A stretch of 64,000 nucleotides of DNA from Nocardia terrae (GCF_009760405.1 NZ_WRPP01000002.1:62001-126000); one strand, 5' to 3'. Positions 32,902 to 42,410 are shown, numbered from the stretch's first letter. Numbers and translations are program-made. The notes: generated by a model from the sequence alone, not told the origin.

Positions 32902-33372
32902 ATGCGAATCATTAGCCGCACCAATGTAATTGCCTGGCTCGGAACGACTTCGGGGTGCGAGATGGATGCGATCGACGTGTGCGCGGACGATTGGTGGGAC
33001 GACACGGACTCCGCCGTGGCATGCGTGGCGGATATCTCCGTCGACGGCGGCGCGCCGATGCCGATGGTGGGGTTGCTGGCGGCGAACGGTGAACTCGTGA
33101 TCCCCACGAACTGGGACGACCCGCCGGTGGCCGACGGTGCGAGACATACGATTCGGGTCGAGTTGCGTGCGTCGCCTGTCCATCTCGCGGCGGGGCGAGT
33201 GCAGGCGATGCTGGAAGGCTGTCATGCCTGGCGGCTCGGCTACGGCACGGCAATGGTCGAGGCCGAGGGGCGCGGCCGGGTCACCGAACCGGCACATGTC
33301 ATCGCCACGTCCACGGTGCCTTGTTCGGTGCGGGCGAAAACCTCCGTCGCCGGGATCACCCGCGCTCGATGA
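32902..33372 (+). CDS. Hypothetical protein
   Basis: A 156-residue protein with clear coding bias from about residue 20 on. It contains VADISVDGGAPMPMVGLLAANGELVIPTNWDDPPVADGARHTIRVE-like beta-rich sequence in its middle third and no signal peptide or TM segment. The real start may be the ATG at 32962 (MDAIDVCADDWW), since the first 20 codons are less biased. It converges with the CBS gene, overlapping it by 17 bases. Confidence 0.5.
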   Translation: MRIISRTNVIAWLGTTSGCEMDAIDVCADDWWDDTDSAVACVADISVDGGAPMPMVGLLAANGELVIPTNWDDPPVADGARHTIRVELRASPVHLAAGRVQAMLEGCHAWRLGYGTAMVEAEGRGRVTEPAHVIATSTVPCSVRAKTSVAGITRAR

Positions 33373-34072
33373 ATCGGTGCAGGATTCCGACGTTCTCCGG
33401 CGGTGGTGGCGGGATATCGGTGTCGTCGTAGTCGGAGCGGATTTCGTTGCGCACCTCGACCACGCCGTCGACGGCCTGGGTGAGAACGGTGATGATCTCG
33501 ATCATGCTCTGCCGCTCCACCTTTCCGCGCAGCGTGACGATCCCGCCGCGGACCTCGAGGGTGACGTCCGGCGGTGGCACGCACATGGCACGGGTGAGGA
33601 CCTCTTCGCGGATCTCGGCGGCCAGGTCCGCGTCGGCGCGCAGGTACACCGACAACAGGTCCTTGCGGCTGACGATGCCGTGCAGCGCGCCATCGGCGTC
33701 CAGGACGGGGGCGCGTTTGACGCCGTTGCGGGCCAGCGTCGCGGCCGCGGAGGTGAGACGGTCGTCGGCGGCGACCGCCACGATGGGTGTGCTCATCAGG
33801 TCGGCGGCGGTGCGGGCCTGATCGCGGCGGGCGATCCGCTTGCGGCGCACCAGATGCCACACCGGCGGATCGGCCGCGCCACCCGCGCGGGCCTGCCGCC
33901 CGAGCACGTCGGCTTCGGTGACGATGCCGACGACGTGATCGTCCGCGTCCAGCACCGGCAGCCCGCTGACGCCGTGCTCGGCGAGCGCACGCACCACTTG
34001 CCGGAACGGTGTGTCGGTGTGCACCGTGACCACGTCACGAGTCATGACATCGGCGACACGCTTGTGTCTCAT
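33356..34072 (-). CDS. CBS-pair and BON domain protein
   Basis: A 238-residue cytoplasmic protein: two CBS domains (residues ~8-60, VADVMTRDVVTVHTDTPFRQ ... GIVTEADVLGRQ; and ~92-145, DLMSTPIVAVAADDRLTS ... GIVSRKDLLSVY) and a C-terminal BON domain (VTLEVRGGIVTLRGKVERQS). CBS pairs bind adenosine nucleotides; BON domains bind lipids or act in stress proteins. The combination is common in mycobacteria as a hypoxia/stress protein. Likely energy or stress sensor. Confidence 0.9.
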   Translation of the reverse strand: MRHKRVADVMTRDVVTVHTDTPFRQVVRALAEHGVSGLPVLDADDHVVGIVTEADVLGRQARAGGAADPPVWHLVRRKRIARRDQARTAADLMSTPIVAVAADDRLTSAAATLARNGVKRAPVLDADGALHGIVSRKDLLSVYLRADADLAAEIREEVLTRAMCVPPPDVTLEVRGGIVTLRGKVERQSMIEIITVLTQAVDGVVEVRNEIRSDYDDTDIPPPPPENVGILHRFIERG

Positions 34073-34082
34073 GGCAATTCAC

Positions 34083-34442
34083 CTACCGGCCGGAGTCGAG
34101 CCCCTGGAGCAGACCCACGACCGCGCCGCCGGGATCGGAGAAGAGAGCGAAGGACATGGTGTCGCTGATCTGTGTGGGCGGCACCACGACCGTCCCGCCG
34201 AGCTGCTGGATCTCGGACAGTTTCGCATCCAGATCCGGCACCCGGATATACACGGTCACATAGGACGGCATGTTCTGCCGGGTCTGCATGATCCCGCCCG
34301 GCAATCCCTCATCCACCCCGTCCACCAGGCTGTAATCCGGTCCGGCATCGATCATCTTCCAGTCGAACGCCTTACCGTAGAACTCCCGCAACGCTGCCGC
34401 ATCGGGTCCGCCGATCTCCCAATGCACTACCGGATACCCCAT
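34083..34442 (-). CDS. VOC (glyoxalase-fold) family protein
   Basis: A 119-residue single-domain VOC protein (VVHWEIGGPDAAALREFYGKAFDWKM; YVTVYIRVPDLDAKLSEIQQLGG; FALFSDPGGAVVGLLQG), with the paired beta-alpha-beta-beta-beta units. The usual metal ligands are only partly evident (H7). Function unassigned. It lies 10 bases upstream of the CBS gene in the same direction, with an RBS before its ATG. Confidence 0.85.
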   Translation of the reverse strand: MGYPVVHWEIGGPDAAALREFYGKAFDWKMIDAGPDYSLVDGVDEGLPGGIMQTRQNMPSYVTVYIRVPDLDAKLSEIQQLGGTVVVPPTQISDTMSFALFSDPGGAVVGLLQGLDSGR

Positions 34443-34593
34443 CGCCGTTCCTTTCGCCTGGTGTGACGGTGTCTTCCCGTCTCCACGGTGCGACAGCCGA
34501 TGGCCCCCCGACAGGGCCGAACGTCCACCGATGACAGGCCCAACCTCCCGCGTCTTCGCGCAGCAGACCGGCGGATAGCCCTGGCACGGGCAC

Positions 34594-36009
34594 TCAGGCC
34601 AGAACGGGGTAGTTGGCGCGGATGACCGTGTGAGGGTCGCGATTGCGTTTGATCGCGCGCAGGCGGGTCAACGCGGCGGGGGTGAAAGCGCGGGCCGCGG
34701 TGTCGCCCGGGGTGAGGAACGTGAACGGCGAGCGGTCGGCCAGGACCGGGCGTAGGGCGTCGCGATACTGCTGTCGCCGGGTCTCGATCGCTGCTCTGGA
34801 TTCCGGTGTGGTGACCAGCCCGACTTCGACGAGGCAGTAGGGCGCGGTCAGCTGGCCGGCCGCGCTGTCGGACGGGCGGGTGAACGCGCCGCCGAGGTGG
34901 CGGATCTCCATCGCGAGCAGCGGCGTAATCGGTTGCAGCAGTGCTTCGGCGGCGTGGTCGTCGATGCCGGTCAGCAGCTCCGAAGCGAAGATTTCCGGGC
35001 TGGGATCGGTTGGCTCGGTGGCGATTTCGCCGAGGTCGGCGATCGCCCTCATGCGGCGGGTGTCTTGGAGCCTGCCCGGGATGGAGTCGAACCGGGACAG
35101 CAAAGCCCGCCCGCGCGCTTCCTCGCCCAGATAGGCGATGAGAACGCTGGTGAGCGCATCGGGTGATCCCGGGGGCTGGAACTGTTGGAGCCACACCGTC
35201 AATTCGTCGGGTGCGTCCGCGGTGACATCACGGAAGGCTGTCATCACCGCGGGTGCGGCGGTTCCCGGCCATATCATCTGCCCGCCGAAAACCGCTGGGG
35301 CCGGGTGTAGATCGATCTCGACCGCCGTGACGAGCGCGAAGTCGCCGCCGCCGCCGCGTAGCGCCCAGAACAGGTCCGGGTCGGAGGCGGCGGTGATCCG
35401 GCCGGGTTGGCCGTCGGCGTCGACGATGTCGAAGGCGGTGACGCTGTCGGCGGCCCACCCGTGTTTTCGCCCGAACCAGCTCAGTCCGCCGCCGAGACAG
35501 AATCCGGTCACGTTGACCACTGCCGAACTGCCTGCCAGGCCGGTCAATCCATGCGGTCCAGCCTCAGCGAGTACTCGACCCCACTGCACGCCCGCGCCGA
35601 CCCGCGCGGTGCGCGCGACGGGGTCGAGCCGAACCGCGTCGAGTTTGCTTGTGCGGACCAGGATTACGCCTTCGAGATCGTCACTTGCGCCGTGACCGGA
35701 GGGCTGGACCGACAGTGTCAGTCCCTCGCGGCGGGCGTATCGCACCAGCGCGGCGGCATCGTCGGCGTCGGCGAGCTCCACCACCGCCCGCACCTGCTGC
35801 GTGACCGCGGTACTCCACGCCCGGCTCGCCGTCTCGAACCCCGGGTCTCCAGGCAGCGCCACCTGCCCCCGCATGATCGCGCGCAGATTATCGCTGACCG
35901 CTGTCGAGGCACGTGTCGTGACGAGATCGCCTACCGCCCAAGCGGTTGCGCCGACGACGCCCACGCCTGCCGCGCCGATAAATGCTCGGCGACTGATTCC
36001 CCCGCTCAA
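34594..36009 (-). CDS. Tat-exported FAD-linked oxidase (BBE-like)
   Basis: A 471-residue protein. Twin-arginine signal SRRAFIGAAGVGVVGATAWAV; FAD-binding PCMH domain with VQPSGHGASDDLEG and LRGGGGDFALVTAVEI; C-terminal berberine-bridge motif AIKRNRDPHTVIRANYPV. Such enzymes oxidise alcohols, sugars or alkaloid-like compounds with O2. The start is a TTG at 36009, six bases after GGAGGTGG, which places the RR motif at the N-terminus; the GTG at 36033 lies within the operator palindrome and is rejected. Divergent from the TetR gene and presumably repressed by it. Confidence 0.87.
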   Translation of the reverse strand: MSGGISRRAFIGAAGVGVVGATAWAVGDLVTTRASTAVSDNLRAIMRGQVALPGDPGFETASRAWSTAVTQQVRAVVELADADDAAALVRYARREGLTLSVQPSGHGASDDLEGVILVRTSKLDAVRLDPVARTARVGAGVQWGRVLAEAGPHGLTGLAGSSAVVNVTGFCLGGGLSWFGRKHGWAADSVTAFDIVDADGQPGRITAASDPDLFWALRGGGGDFALVTAVEIDLHPAPAVFGGQMIWPGTAAPAVMTAFRDVTADAPDELTVWLQQFQPPGSPDALTSVLIAYLGEEARGRALLSRFDSIPGRLQDTRRMRAIADLGEIATEPTDPSPEIFASELLTGIDDHAAEALLQPITPLLAMEIRHLGGAFTRPSDSAAGQLTAPYCLVEVGLVTTPESRAAIETRRQQYRDALRPVLADRSPFTFLTPGDTAARAFTPAALTRLRAIKRNRDPHTVIRANYPVLA

Positions 36010-36025
36010 CCCCCACCTCCATGAA

Positions 36026-36067
36026 CTACACACTATGTGTAGAAATTAAACTACACACAGTGTGCAC
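36026..36067. promoter_or_regulatory. Two TetR-type operators between oxidase and TetR genes
   Basis: 36026-36042 is a perfect palindrome (CTACACA, CTA, TGTGTAG). 36051-36067 repeats CTACACA followed by a looser inverse (CAGTGTGCAC). The two sites are 25 bp apart and fill the divergent promoter region. Confidence 0.65.
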
Positions 36068-36114
36068 ATCCTGCATGTGTTCACACCACATCGCACGAAC
36101 ATTCGGAGACGGAC

Positions 36115-36717
36115 GTGACCGACCCGCAGAACGCCAGGGGCCGCCGCACGGTCGGCGCCCTGCTGGCGGCGACCCGCGAGATCATCGAGAACGACGGCAT
36201 GTCCGCATTGACCATGGCGGCCGTCGCCGAGCGCGCGGGCGTCACCCGCCGAGCCGTCTACCTGCATTTCGCAACCCGCACCGACCTCGTCACGGCCCTC
36301 TACCGCAGCCTCGGCGAGACCGAGGACCTCGCGGAATCGCTTCAGGCCGTGTGGGATACCCCGGACGCCGTGTCGGGTCTGCGGGAATGGGTCGCCCACC
36401 TGGTGCGATCACACCTGCGAATCCTGGCGGTGCTGCGCGCTTTCGAGCAGGCCCAGCACACCGACCCGGATGCGGCGGCGTTGTGGCGGACCACCCAGGG
36501 GAATTGGCTGAAGGGCAGCCGCCGCGTCGTCGAACGGCTGGCGCGAGACGGGATGCTCGCCCCGCACCTTTCCGTCGACACCGCGACCGACCTGCTCTGG
36601 GCGCTCATGTCGCTCGACCTCCTCGACCGCCTCGCTCACCAACGACGCTGGTCGAACAAACGACTCACCGAACAGCTCACCGCCACATACATGGCGACCT
36701 TCGTCGCACCGTCGTGA
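36115..36717 (+). CDS. TetR-family regulator of the adjacent oxidase
   Basis: A 200-residue TetR protein: HTH at ~10-57 (TVGALLAATREIIENDGMSALTMAAVAERAGVTRRAVYLHFATRTDL) and a helical ligand domain. GTG start at 36115 after CGGAGA. Head-to-head with the FAD oxidase with tandem palindromes between, so local repression by this protein is likely; the inducer is unknown. Confidence 0.9.
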   Translation: MTDPQNARGRRTVGALLAATREIIENDGMSALTMAAVAERAGVTRRAVYLHFATRTDLVTALYRSLGETEDLAESLQAVWDTPDAVSGLREWVAHLVRSHLRILAVLRAFEQAQHTDPDAAALWRTTQGNWLKGSRRVVERLARDGMLAPHLSVDTATDLLWALMSLDLLDRLAHQRRWSNKRLTEQLTATYMATFVAPS

Positions 36718-36729
36718 CAAAGGAGACGC

Positions 36730-39171
36730 TCACCGCACGTCCGCCATCGCGGCGTGGTGCTGGGTCAGTGCGCGAACCTCTTCGGCCGATGCGCAGTGCA
36801 GGGCTTGCGCTGCGGTGCAGGCGGAGGCGGATGAGTCGTATTCGCGGACTGCGGCTTTCACCAAGGGGATGGCCGGGGGTGCGACGCTGAGTTCGTCGAC
36901 GCCGAGGCCGAGGAGGAGTGGGATTGCGGTGGGGTCGGCGGCGGCTTCGCCGCATACGGCGACTCGGGCGTCGCCGGCGTTGCGGCAGACCATGTCGATG
37001 AGGTGTAGGACGCCGGGGTCCAGGGCGTCGGCGAGGGGGGCGACCGCGTCGTTGCCGCGTTCGGCGGCCAGGGCGTACTGGACGAGGTCGTTGGTGCCGA
37101 TGCTGAAGAAGTCGACGTGGGGGGCGAAGGCGGCGGTTTTGGCGGCGGCGGCGGGGACCTCGACCATGATGCCGACTTCCGGTGTGGCGCCGGGTGTTGC
37201 GACCTCGTCGAGTATGCGGCGGGCGGCCGAGAGTTCGTCGAGGCGGGTGATCATCGGGAACATCACGCTGACCGGATGGTCGGCGGCGACACGGCAGATG
37301 GCGGTCAGTTGGTCGCGCAGGAGTTGGGGGCGGGCGAGGGCGAGGCGGATACCGCGAACTCCCAGGAACGGATTGGCCTCCGGTGGTTGCGTGACGTAGG
37401 GGAGGGGCTTGTCGCCGCCCACATCGAGGGTGCGCAGCACGACGCGGCGGCCGTCGAACGCTTCGGCGATGGCCCGATAGGTGTGCTCCTGTTCGTCGAT
37501 GGTGGGCGCGTGATCGCGGCCCAGGAAAAGGAATTCGGTGCGTACCAGCCCGGCCATGTCCGCGCCGTGGCGTACCGCGATCGCGGCATCGTCCAGGTCG
37601 CCGATATTGGCGGCGAGGTGGACGAGTTTGCCGTCGAGGGTGCGGGCCGGTTGCGCGGCGGCGGACAGTGCGGCTGCCCGCCGCCGGGACTGCTGCCGAG
37701 CCGAGTGGTCGAATTCGGCTCGGGTGTCGGGGTCCGGGTCCACCACCAGGCGACCCGTCGCACCGTCGAGGGCGACGATCGTGCCCTCGGGCACCGCGAG
37801 AATTCCCGGTCCGGCGCTCACCACGGCCGGGATACCCCGCGACCGGGTCAGGATCATGGCGTGCGACGTCGAACTGCCCTGTGCGAGAACGACTCCGAGC
37901 ACGACCGCCGGATCCAGGGCGGCGGCCTGGGCGGGAGTCAGGTCGGACGCGACCAGGATGCCGGTGACGCCCGCGAGGTCGACGCCGACGCCGAGCAGGC
38001 CCGCGAGCACCTGGTCCCGCACGGCGCGCAGATCGGCCGCGCGGGCTCGCTGATACTCGTCGGCGAGACCGTCGAGTTCGGCTGCCGCGCAATCCATGAC
38101 CCGCGCCCACGCGGTCGCGGCCGGTAAGCCGTCGGTGATGTGCCGGCGCACATCGGCCAACAGCTCCTCGTCCTCGAGCAGCAGCAGGTGTGCGTCGAAT
38201 ATCCCGGCCTCGGCGCCCGCGCCGGCCCGCGCCCGTTCGATCGCGGTGCGCGCCGTGCCCAGTGCGCCGTCGAGGCGGATCGACTCCTCGTCCGGTGTGC
38301 CGCCGGGGGCGTCCGGCAGCGTGAATTCGACAGGGCCGCTCCGGTGTATCGGGCCGAGCGCGATGCCGGGGGAGGCCGCTCGCGGACCGCCGTTTTGCTC
38401 CCCGGCGGGTGCGGCCGGGGCGGCACTCGGCGTCGTTGCGGTTTCGTCGAAGTGGCGTCCGGCGAGCGCCCGAATCCGCTCCACTACCTCTCCAGCGGCG
38501 GAACCGGTTGCGGTGACCTCGATTTCGTGGCCGCGCAGCGCGCCCAATGCGGCGACCCGGCTCAGACTGCTCCCCGAGGCGGGACCTCTGCCGGTGGTCA
38601 GATTCCGCAACCACACCCGGGCATCGTGGCCGCGCAGTTCGGCGACGAGCCGCGCCGCGGGCCGAGCATGCAGGCCATGCTCGTTGTGAATCACGAAAGT
38701 GGCCACGGCATCCGGGCTGCCGGTGTGTGGATCATCGGGTACCGATGGGCTTTCCACGGCGGCGATGGCGGGTTCACCCAGCTGGGTCCGCTTTCCGGCC
38801 AGCGAGTTCTCCGCCTCCGCGGCGGCGGTGTCCAGATCGGCGCCTCCGGCCGCGGCGACCGTCGCGGCGATCAAACCCTCGAGCAGCGGCGCCGAGCACA
38901 ACCGCGTGCGATGCTCACCCTCGAGCAGATCCAGCGCCAGTTCCGCCGACAGCACCGCACTGCCGAGGTCCATCAACATCAGCACGCCCGCACCGCGATC
39001 GGCCGCCGCGATCGCCGCCGCGACGGCACTGGCGTCGGTGCCGAAGGTCTGCTCGTCGAGCCCGGCCGCGATCTCGATCGGAACAGCGGTGTCGTGCAGC
39101 ATCTCCGAGGCCAGCGCGACGGCGGCCCGCGCGAGCGGACGACTGTGGGAGATCACGACGATGCCGATCAT
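36730..39171 (-). CDS. dhaM: DhaM: PTS EIIA-HPr-enzyme I fusion for dihydroxyacetone kinase
   Basis: An 813-residue three-domain phosphoryl donor. EIIA-Man domain (H9 in VVISHSRP), HPr domain (H168 in HNEHGLHARPAARL), and a complete enzyme I (H437 in SSTSHAMI; PEP-binding barrel with FLGVRGIRLAL, IGTNDLVQYALAAERGND and CGEAAADPTAIPLLLGLGVDELS). E. coli DhaM has only the first part of EI; here the PEP-binding half is present, so the protein could take phosphate directly from PEP and pass it to DhaL-ADP without other PTS proteins. ATG at 39171 overlaps dhaL by four bases. The final ~20 codons vary from typical EI. Confidence 0.93.
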   Translation of the reverse strand: MIGIVVISHSRPLARAAVALASEMLHDTAVPIEIAAGLDEQTFGTDASAVAAAIAAADRGAGVLMLMDLGSAVLSAELALDLLEGEHRTRLCSAPLLEGLIAATVAAAGGADLDTAAAEAENSLAGKRTQLGEPAIAAVESPSVPDDPHTGSPDAVATFVIHNEHGLHARPAARLVAELRGHDARVWLRNLTTGRGPASGSSLSRVAALGALRGHEIEVTATGSAAGEVVERIRALAGRHFDETATTPSAAPAAPAGEQNGGPRAASPGIALGPIHRSGPVEFTLPDAPGGTPDEESIRLDGALGTARTAIERARAGAGAEAGIFDAHLLLLEDEELLADVRRHITDGLPAATAWARVMDCAAAELDGLADEYQRARAADLRAVRDQVLAGLLGVGVDLAGVTGILVASDLTPAQAAALDPAVVLGVVLAQGSSTSHAMILTRSRGIPAVVSAGPGILAVPEGTIVALDGATGRLVVDPDPDTRAEFDHSARQQSRRRAAALSAAAQPARTLDGKLVHLAANIGDLDDAAIAVRHGADMAGLVRTEFLFLGRDHAPTIDEQEHTYRAIAEAFDGRRVVLRTLDVGGDKPLPYVTQPPEANPFLGVRGIRLALARPQLLRDQLTAICRVAADHPVSVMFPMITRLDELSAARRILDEVATPGATPEVGIMVEVPAAAAKTAAFAPHVDFFSIGTNDLVQYALAAERGNDAVAPLADALDPGVLHLIDMVCRNAGDARVAVCGEAAADPTAIPLLLGLGVDELSVAPPAIPLVKAAVREYDSSASACTAAQALHCASAEEVRALTQHHAAMADVR

Positions 39172-39782
39172 CGCACCGCCTCCCGGGCCGCCCGCACCAA
39201 CAGCACGGCACTGGTGGCGCCGGGATCGCGATGGCCGATACTGCGTGGACCCAGATAGGACGCGCGACCCTTGCGGGCGAGCATGTCGACCGTGGCGTCG
39301 CTCCCGGCCTGCGCGGCGGCGACGGCGCGGTCGAGCGCCCGGCCCAATGCGGTTCCCGCGGTAGCGCATTCGTCGAGCGCCGCGGCGGCCGGCGCCAGCG
39401 CGTCGTACATCGTCTTGTCTCCGGCCTCGGCCTTGCCGCGCGCGACGACCCCGTCCAGGCCCGCGCGGAAAGCCGTGGCGAAACCGGCCGTGTCGAGGTC
39501 GTCCTTCTCGACCGCGGCCGAAAAGCGCAGGAAGAACGTGCCGTACAGCGGCCCGCTCGCGCCGCCGACGCTGCGGATCAGCACCATCGCCGCCTGCTTC
39601 GTGGTCTCCGCGACGGTGGCGGGCGGGGTTTCGGTGAGCGCGGTCAGCACCGCGGCGGTACCGCGCCGCATATTGCTGCCGTGGTCGGCGTCGCCGATGG
39701 CGGCGTCGAGCTCGGTGAGTTCGTCGGCATTGGCCTCGATGAGCGTGGCGAATCCGTTGAGCCACAACTGGGAATCGAACAT
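39168..39782 (-). CDS. dhaL: Dihydroxyacetone kinase subunit DhaL
   Basis: A 204-residue nucleotide-binding subunit that carries ADP as a fixed cofactor, phosphorylated by DhaM. The Mg-ADP site is LDAAIGDADHGSNMRRG; SVGGASGPLYGTFFLRF, GDKTMYDALAPA and RASYLGPRSIGHRDPGA complete the family pattern. ATG at 39782 lies two bases after the dhaK stop. Confidence 0.95.
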   Translation of the reverse strand: MFDSQLWLNGFATLIEANADELTELDAAIGDADHGSNMRRGTAAVLTALTETPPATVAETTKQAAMVLIRSVGGASGPLYGTFFLRFSAAVEKDDLDTAGFATAFRAGLDGVVARGKAEAGDKTMYDALAPAAAALDECATAGTALGRALDRAVAAAQAGSDATVDMLARKGRASYLGPRSIGHRDPGATSAVLLVRAAREAVR

Positions 39783-39784
39783 CG

Positions 39785-40786
39785 TCACACTCCCCACCGC
39801 AGCGCGGGCGTGCGCACCGGCGCGTCCCACAGCCGCAGCAATTCGTCGTCCACCTTGGTCAGGGTCACCGAGCAGCCCGCCATGTCCAGCGAGGTGACGT
39901 ACGGGCCGACGAGACTGCGCGCGACCTCCACGCCCTGGCCGCGCAGGATCCGCGCGACCTCGTTGTACATCACGTACAGCTCCAGCAGCGGTGTGCCGCC
40001 CATCCCGTTGACGAAGCAGATCACCTTGTCGCCCTTGGTGAACGGGAGATCGACGAGGATCGGCTCCACCAGCATCGCGGCGATCTCGCGGGCCGGAGCC
40101 AGCGGAACCCGGGATCGGCCCGGTTCACCGTGGATGCCGATCCCGATCTCCACCTCGCCCTCGCCCAGCTCGAAGGTCGGCTTGCCGACCGCCGGGACGG
40201 TGCACGAGGTCAGCGCCATGCCCATGCTGCGCGAGTTCGCATTGGCCGTGCGGGCGATATCGGCGACCGTGGTGAGCGGGCGGCCCTGTTCGGCGGCCGC
40301 TCCCGCGAGCTTCTCCAGGATCAAGGTGCCGCCGACTCCCCTCCGGCCGGCGGTGTAGAGGCTGTCCTGGACCGCGACGTCGTCGTCGACGATCACCGCG
40401 ACCACCTCGGTCCCGGTCTCGGCGGCCGCCAGCTCGGCGGCCATCTCGAAGTTCATGACATCGCCGGTGTAGTTCTTCACAATGTGGATCACCCCGGCGC
40501 CGGAGTCGACGGCCGTCGTGGCGGCCAGGATCTGGTCCGGCACCGGCGAGGTGAAAACCTCACCGGCACAGGCGGCGTCGAGCATGCCGAGCCCGACGAA
40601 CCCGCCGTGCAGCGGCTCGTGCCCGGAGCCGCCGCCCGAGACCAGCCCGACCTTGCCCGGAGTGGGCGCGTCCTGGCGCAGGATGACCCGGTTCGGCAGG
40701 TCCACCCGCAGTTCGGGATGGGCGGCGGCCATTCCGGCGAGCGCATCGGTGACGATGTCGGCCGGATCGTTGATCAGTTTCTTCAT
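39785..40786 (-). CDS. dhaK: Dihydroxyacetone kinase subunit DhaK
   Basis: A 333-residue subunit that binds dihydroxyacetone covalently through a histidine (in [13 protein letters not shown]) and accepts phosphate from DhaL-ATP to form dihydroxyacetone phosphate. [18 protein letters not shown] and [11 protein letters not shown] are diagnostic. ATG at 40786 follows AGGAAG. It leads the dhaKLM set and is 13 bases after the glpF stop. Confidence 0.95.
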   Translation of the reverse strand: MKKLINDPADIVTDALAGMAAAHPELRVDLPNRVILRQDAPTPGKVGLVSGGGSGHEPLHGGFVGLGMLDAACAGEVFTSPVPDQILAATTAVDSGAGVIHIVKNYTGDVMNFEMAAELAAAETGTEVVAVIVDDDVAVQDSLYTAGRRGVGGTLILEKLAGAAAEQGRPLTTVADIARTANANSRSMGMALTSCTVPAVGKPTFELGEGEVEIGIGIHGEPGRSRVPLAPAREIAAMLVEPILVDLPFTKGDKVICFVNGMGGTPLLELYVMYNEVARILRGQGVEVARSLVGPYVTSLDMAGCSVTLTKVDDELLRLWDAPVRTPALRWGV

Positions 40787-40799
40787 GGGACTTCCTTGC

Positions 40800-41546
40800 T
40801 CACGCGGCCGCTTCGACCGGATCACGGTCGGCGGCTTCGGTTTCGGACGGAATCAGCAGCCTGGCCACCACCGCGGCGGCCACGCCCGCGAGGAACTCGG
40901 CCGCGAGATAGACCGGGGCCTGCCCCCAGGACACCTGCTCGCCGTAGAACTGCTGCACGATCATCGGGCCCAGGGTCCGTGCCGGATTGATCGACGCTCC
41001 GGTGGCCGGGGCGACCGGGATGATGGCGGCGAACACCACCAGGCCGATGGCCACCCCCGCGAATCCCGCTGGGGCGGCCCGATGTACGGCCAGCAGCACG
41101 GTCAGCACCAGGATGAACGTGCCGACGAATTCGGCGATGAACGCCTGGCCCGATCCCACGCCGTGGCCGTACGCGGCGACGCCCAGCCCGACCTGCGAGG
41201 CCCGGCGGCCCAGCACACCGACGATCGCGAACGCGCCGATCACCGCGCCCAGGAGCTGGGCGGCCAGATAGGCGGGAACCGAACGCCACGGGAACTGCCG
41301 GGTGACCGCGAGTGCCAGCGTGACAGCGGGATTGATGTGGTTCCCTGACACATGCCCGAAGGCGTACACGGTCGCGACGACGACCGTGGCGAACGCCAGC
41401 GAGATCATGCCCAGATCGGCCATGGTGAACGGCGCGCTGCCGTTGACGATGAGCGTGGCGGGCACCGACCCGACACCGATGAAGACGAGGAACGCAGTGC
41501 CGAGCACCTCAGCCGCCAGTTTTTGCGGCGTGCGCAGTCCGTTCAT
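40800..41546 (-). CDS. glpF: Glycerol facilitator / aquaporin (MIP family)
   Basis: A 248-residue, six-helix channel with two NPA boxes: [11 protein letters not shown] and [10 protein letters not shown]. The residue set after the second NPA and linkage with dhaKLM point to glycerol or dihydroxyacetone uptake rather than water. The ATG at 41546 follows GGGAG. First gene of the leftward operon, under the 41575-41593 palindrome. Confidence 0.92.
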   Translation of the reverse strand: MNGLRTPQKLAAEVLGTAFLVFIGVGSVPATLIVNGSAPFTMADLGMISLAFATVVVATVYAFGHVSGNHINPAVTLALAVTRQFPWRSVPAYLAAQLLGAVIGAFAIVGVLGRRASQVGLGVAAYGHGVGSGQAFIAEFVGTFILVLTVLLAVHRAAPAGFAGVAIGLVVFAAIIPVAPATGASINPARTLGPMIVQQFYGEQVSWGQAPVYLAAEFLAGVAAAVVARLLIPSETEAADRDPVEAAA

Positions 41547-41574
41547 GGGGAACTCCCGAGACAATTTCGAAGCT

Positions 41575-41593
41575 CATTCGATAATGTCGAATG
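41575..41593. promoter_or_regulatory. Perfect palindrome, IclR-type operator
   Basis: CATTCGATAATGTCGAATG: 7-bp arms CATTCGA/TCGAATG around a 5-bp spacer, between the divergent glpF and IclR genes. A further TTTCGAA half-site lies just to the left (41565-41571). Confidence 0.75.
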
Positions 41594-41663
41594 TGATGCG
41601 TAGAGTACGACGAAGTTGCGTGGGTCACAAGACCCGGCTTCGGGTATCGAGGGAGGTGTCGGC

Positions 41664-42410
41664 GTGATCCAGTCCGTCGATCGGGCGGTCCGTATCCTGT
41701 TCGCGCTGCAGGGAGCTCGTCGCATGACCCTGTCGGAGCTGGCCGCCGAACTCGAACTCGCGCCGACCACCGTGCACGGCATCGTGCGCACCCTGGCCGC
41801 CCATGGCGTGGTGGTGCAGGAGCGCGACGGCGGCCGATACCGCCTCGGCCCGGCCGTCCTGCGATTCGGCAACGTCTACCTCGACTCGCTGGACCTCCGC
41901 GCCCGCTCACTGGCCTGGGCGCACGAACTCGCCCGCCAGTCCGGCCTCGCCGTGCGCGTCGGCGTCCTCCTGGGCGGCGAGGTCGTGGTCATCCATCACG
42001 AGCCGCGCCCCGACGGTAGTCGCCAGATGCCCGAGATCGGCGCCGAAATCCCCGCCCACGCAAGCGCTCTGGGAAAAGCCATGCTCGCCTTCGGCGGCCT
42101 GCCGGAGACCCTCGAACTGCGCAGCATGACCGGAGCGACACTGACCTCGCGCGACGCACTCGACGAGCAACTCGCGGCCACGAGGGACTCGGGCATCGCC
42201 TACGAATGCGACGAAGCGGTCCTGGGCGAATCCGGTGTCGCAGGCGCCATCTTCGACCGCACCGGCATCGCCGGCGCGGTAGCCGTCGTCCTCCCCACCC
42301 TGGACTGGCCCGCCTCGGACGCGGTGGTCGACATGGTCCGCACCACCGCCCGCACCATCTCCCGTGAACTCGGAGCCACCCAGTGGCCCGGGGCCGCCGC
42401 CTCGACCTGA
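41664..42410 (+). CDS. IclR-family regulator of the glycerol/dihydroxyacetone operon
   Basis: A 248-residue IclR protein: winged helix at ~1-65 (QSVDRAVRILFALQGARRMTLSELAAELELAPTTVHGIVRTL) and the effector-binding domain (AHASALGKAMLAFG; AYECDEAVLGESGVAGAIFDRTG). The GTG at 41664 has GGAGG seven bases upstream and starts exactly at the family N-terminus. Divergent from glpF-dhaKLM with a perfect palindrome between, so probably repressor or activator of that operon in response to glycerol or dihydroxyacetone. Confidence 0.92.
   Translation: MIQSVDRAVRILFALQGARRMTLSELAAELELAPTTVHGIVRTLAAHGVVVQERDGGRYRLGPAVLRFGNVYLDSLDLRARSLAWAHELARQSGLAVRVGVLLGGEVVVIHHEPRPDGSRQMPEIGAEIPAHASALGKAMLAFGGLPETLELRSMTGATLTSRDALDEQLAATRDSGIAYECDEAVLGESGVAGAIFDRTGIAGAVAVVLPTLDWPASDAVVDMVRTTARTISRELGATQWPGAAAST

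Noticed and set aside
36010..36033. GTG at 36033 as start of the FAD oxidase
   Set aside because: It lies inside a perfect operator palindrome and lacks an RBS; the TTG at 36009 has GGAGG and starts the Tat signal properly.
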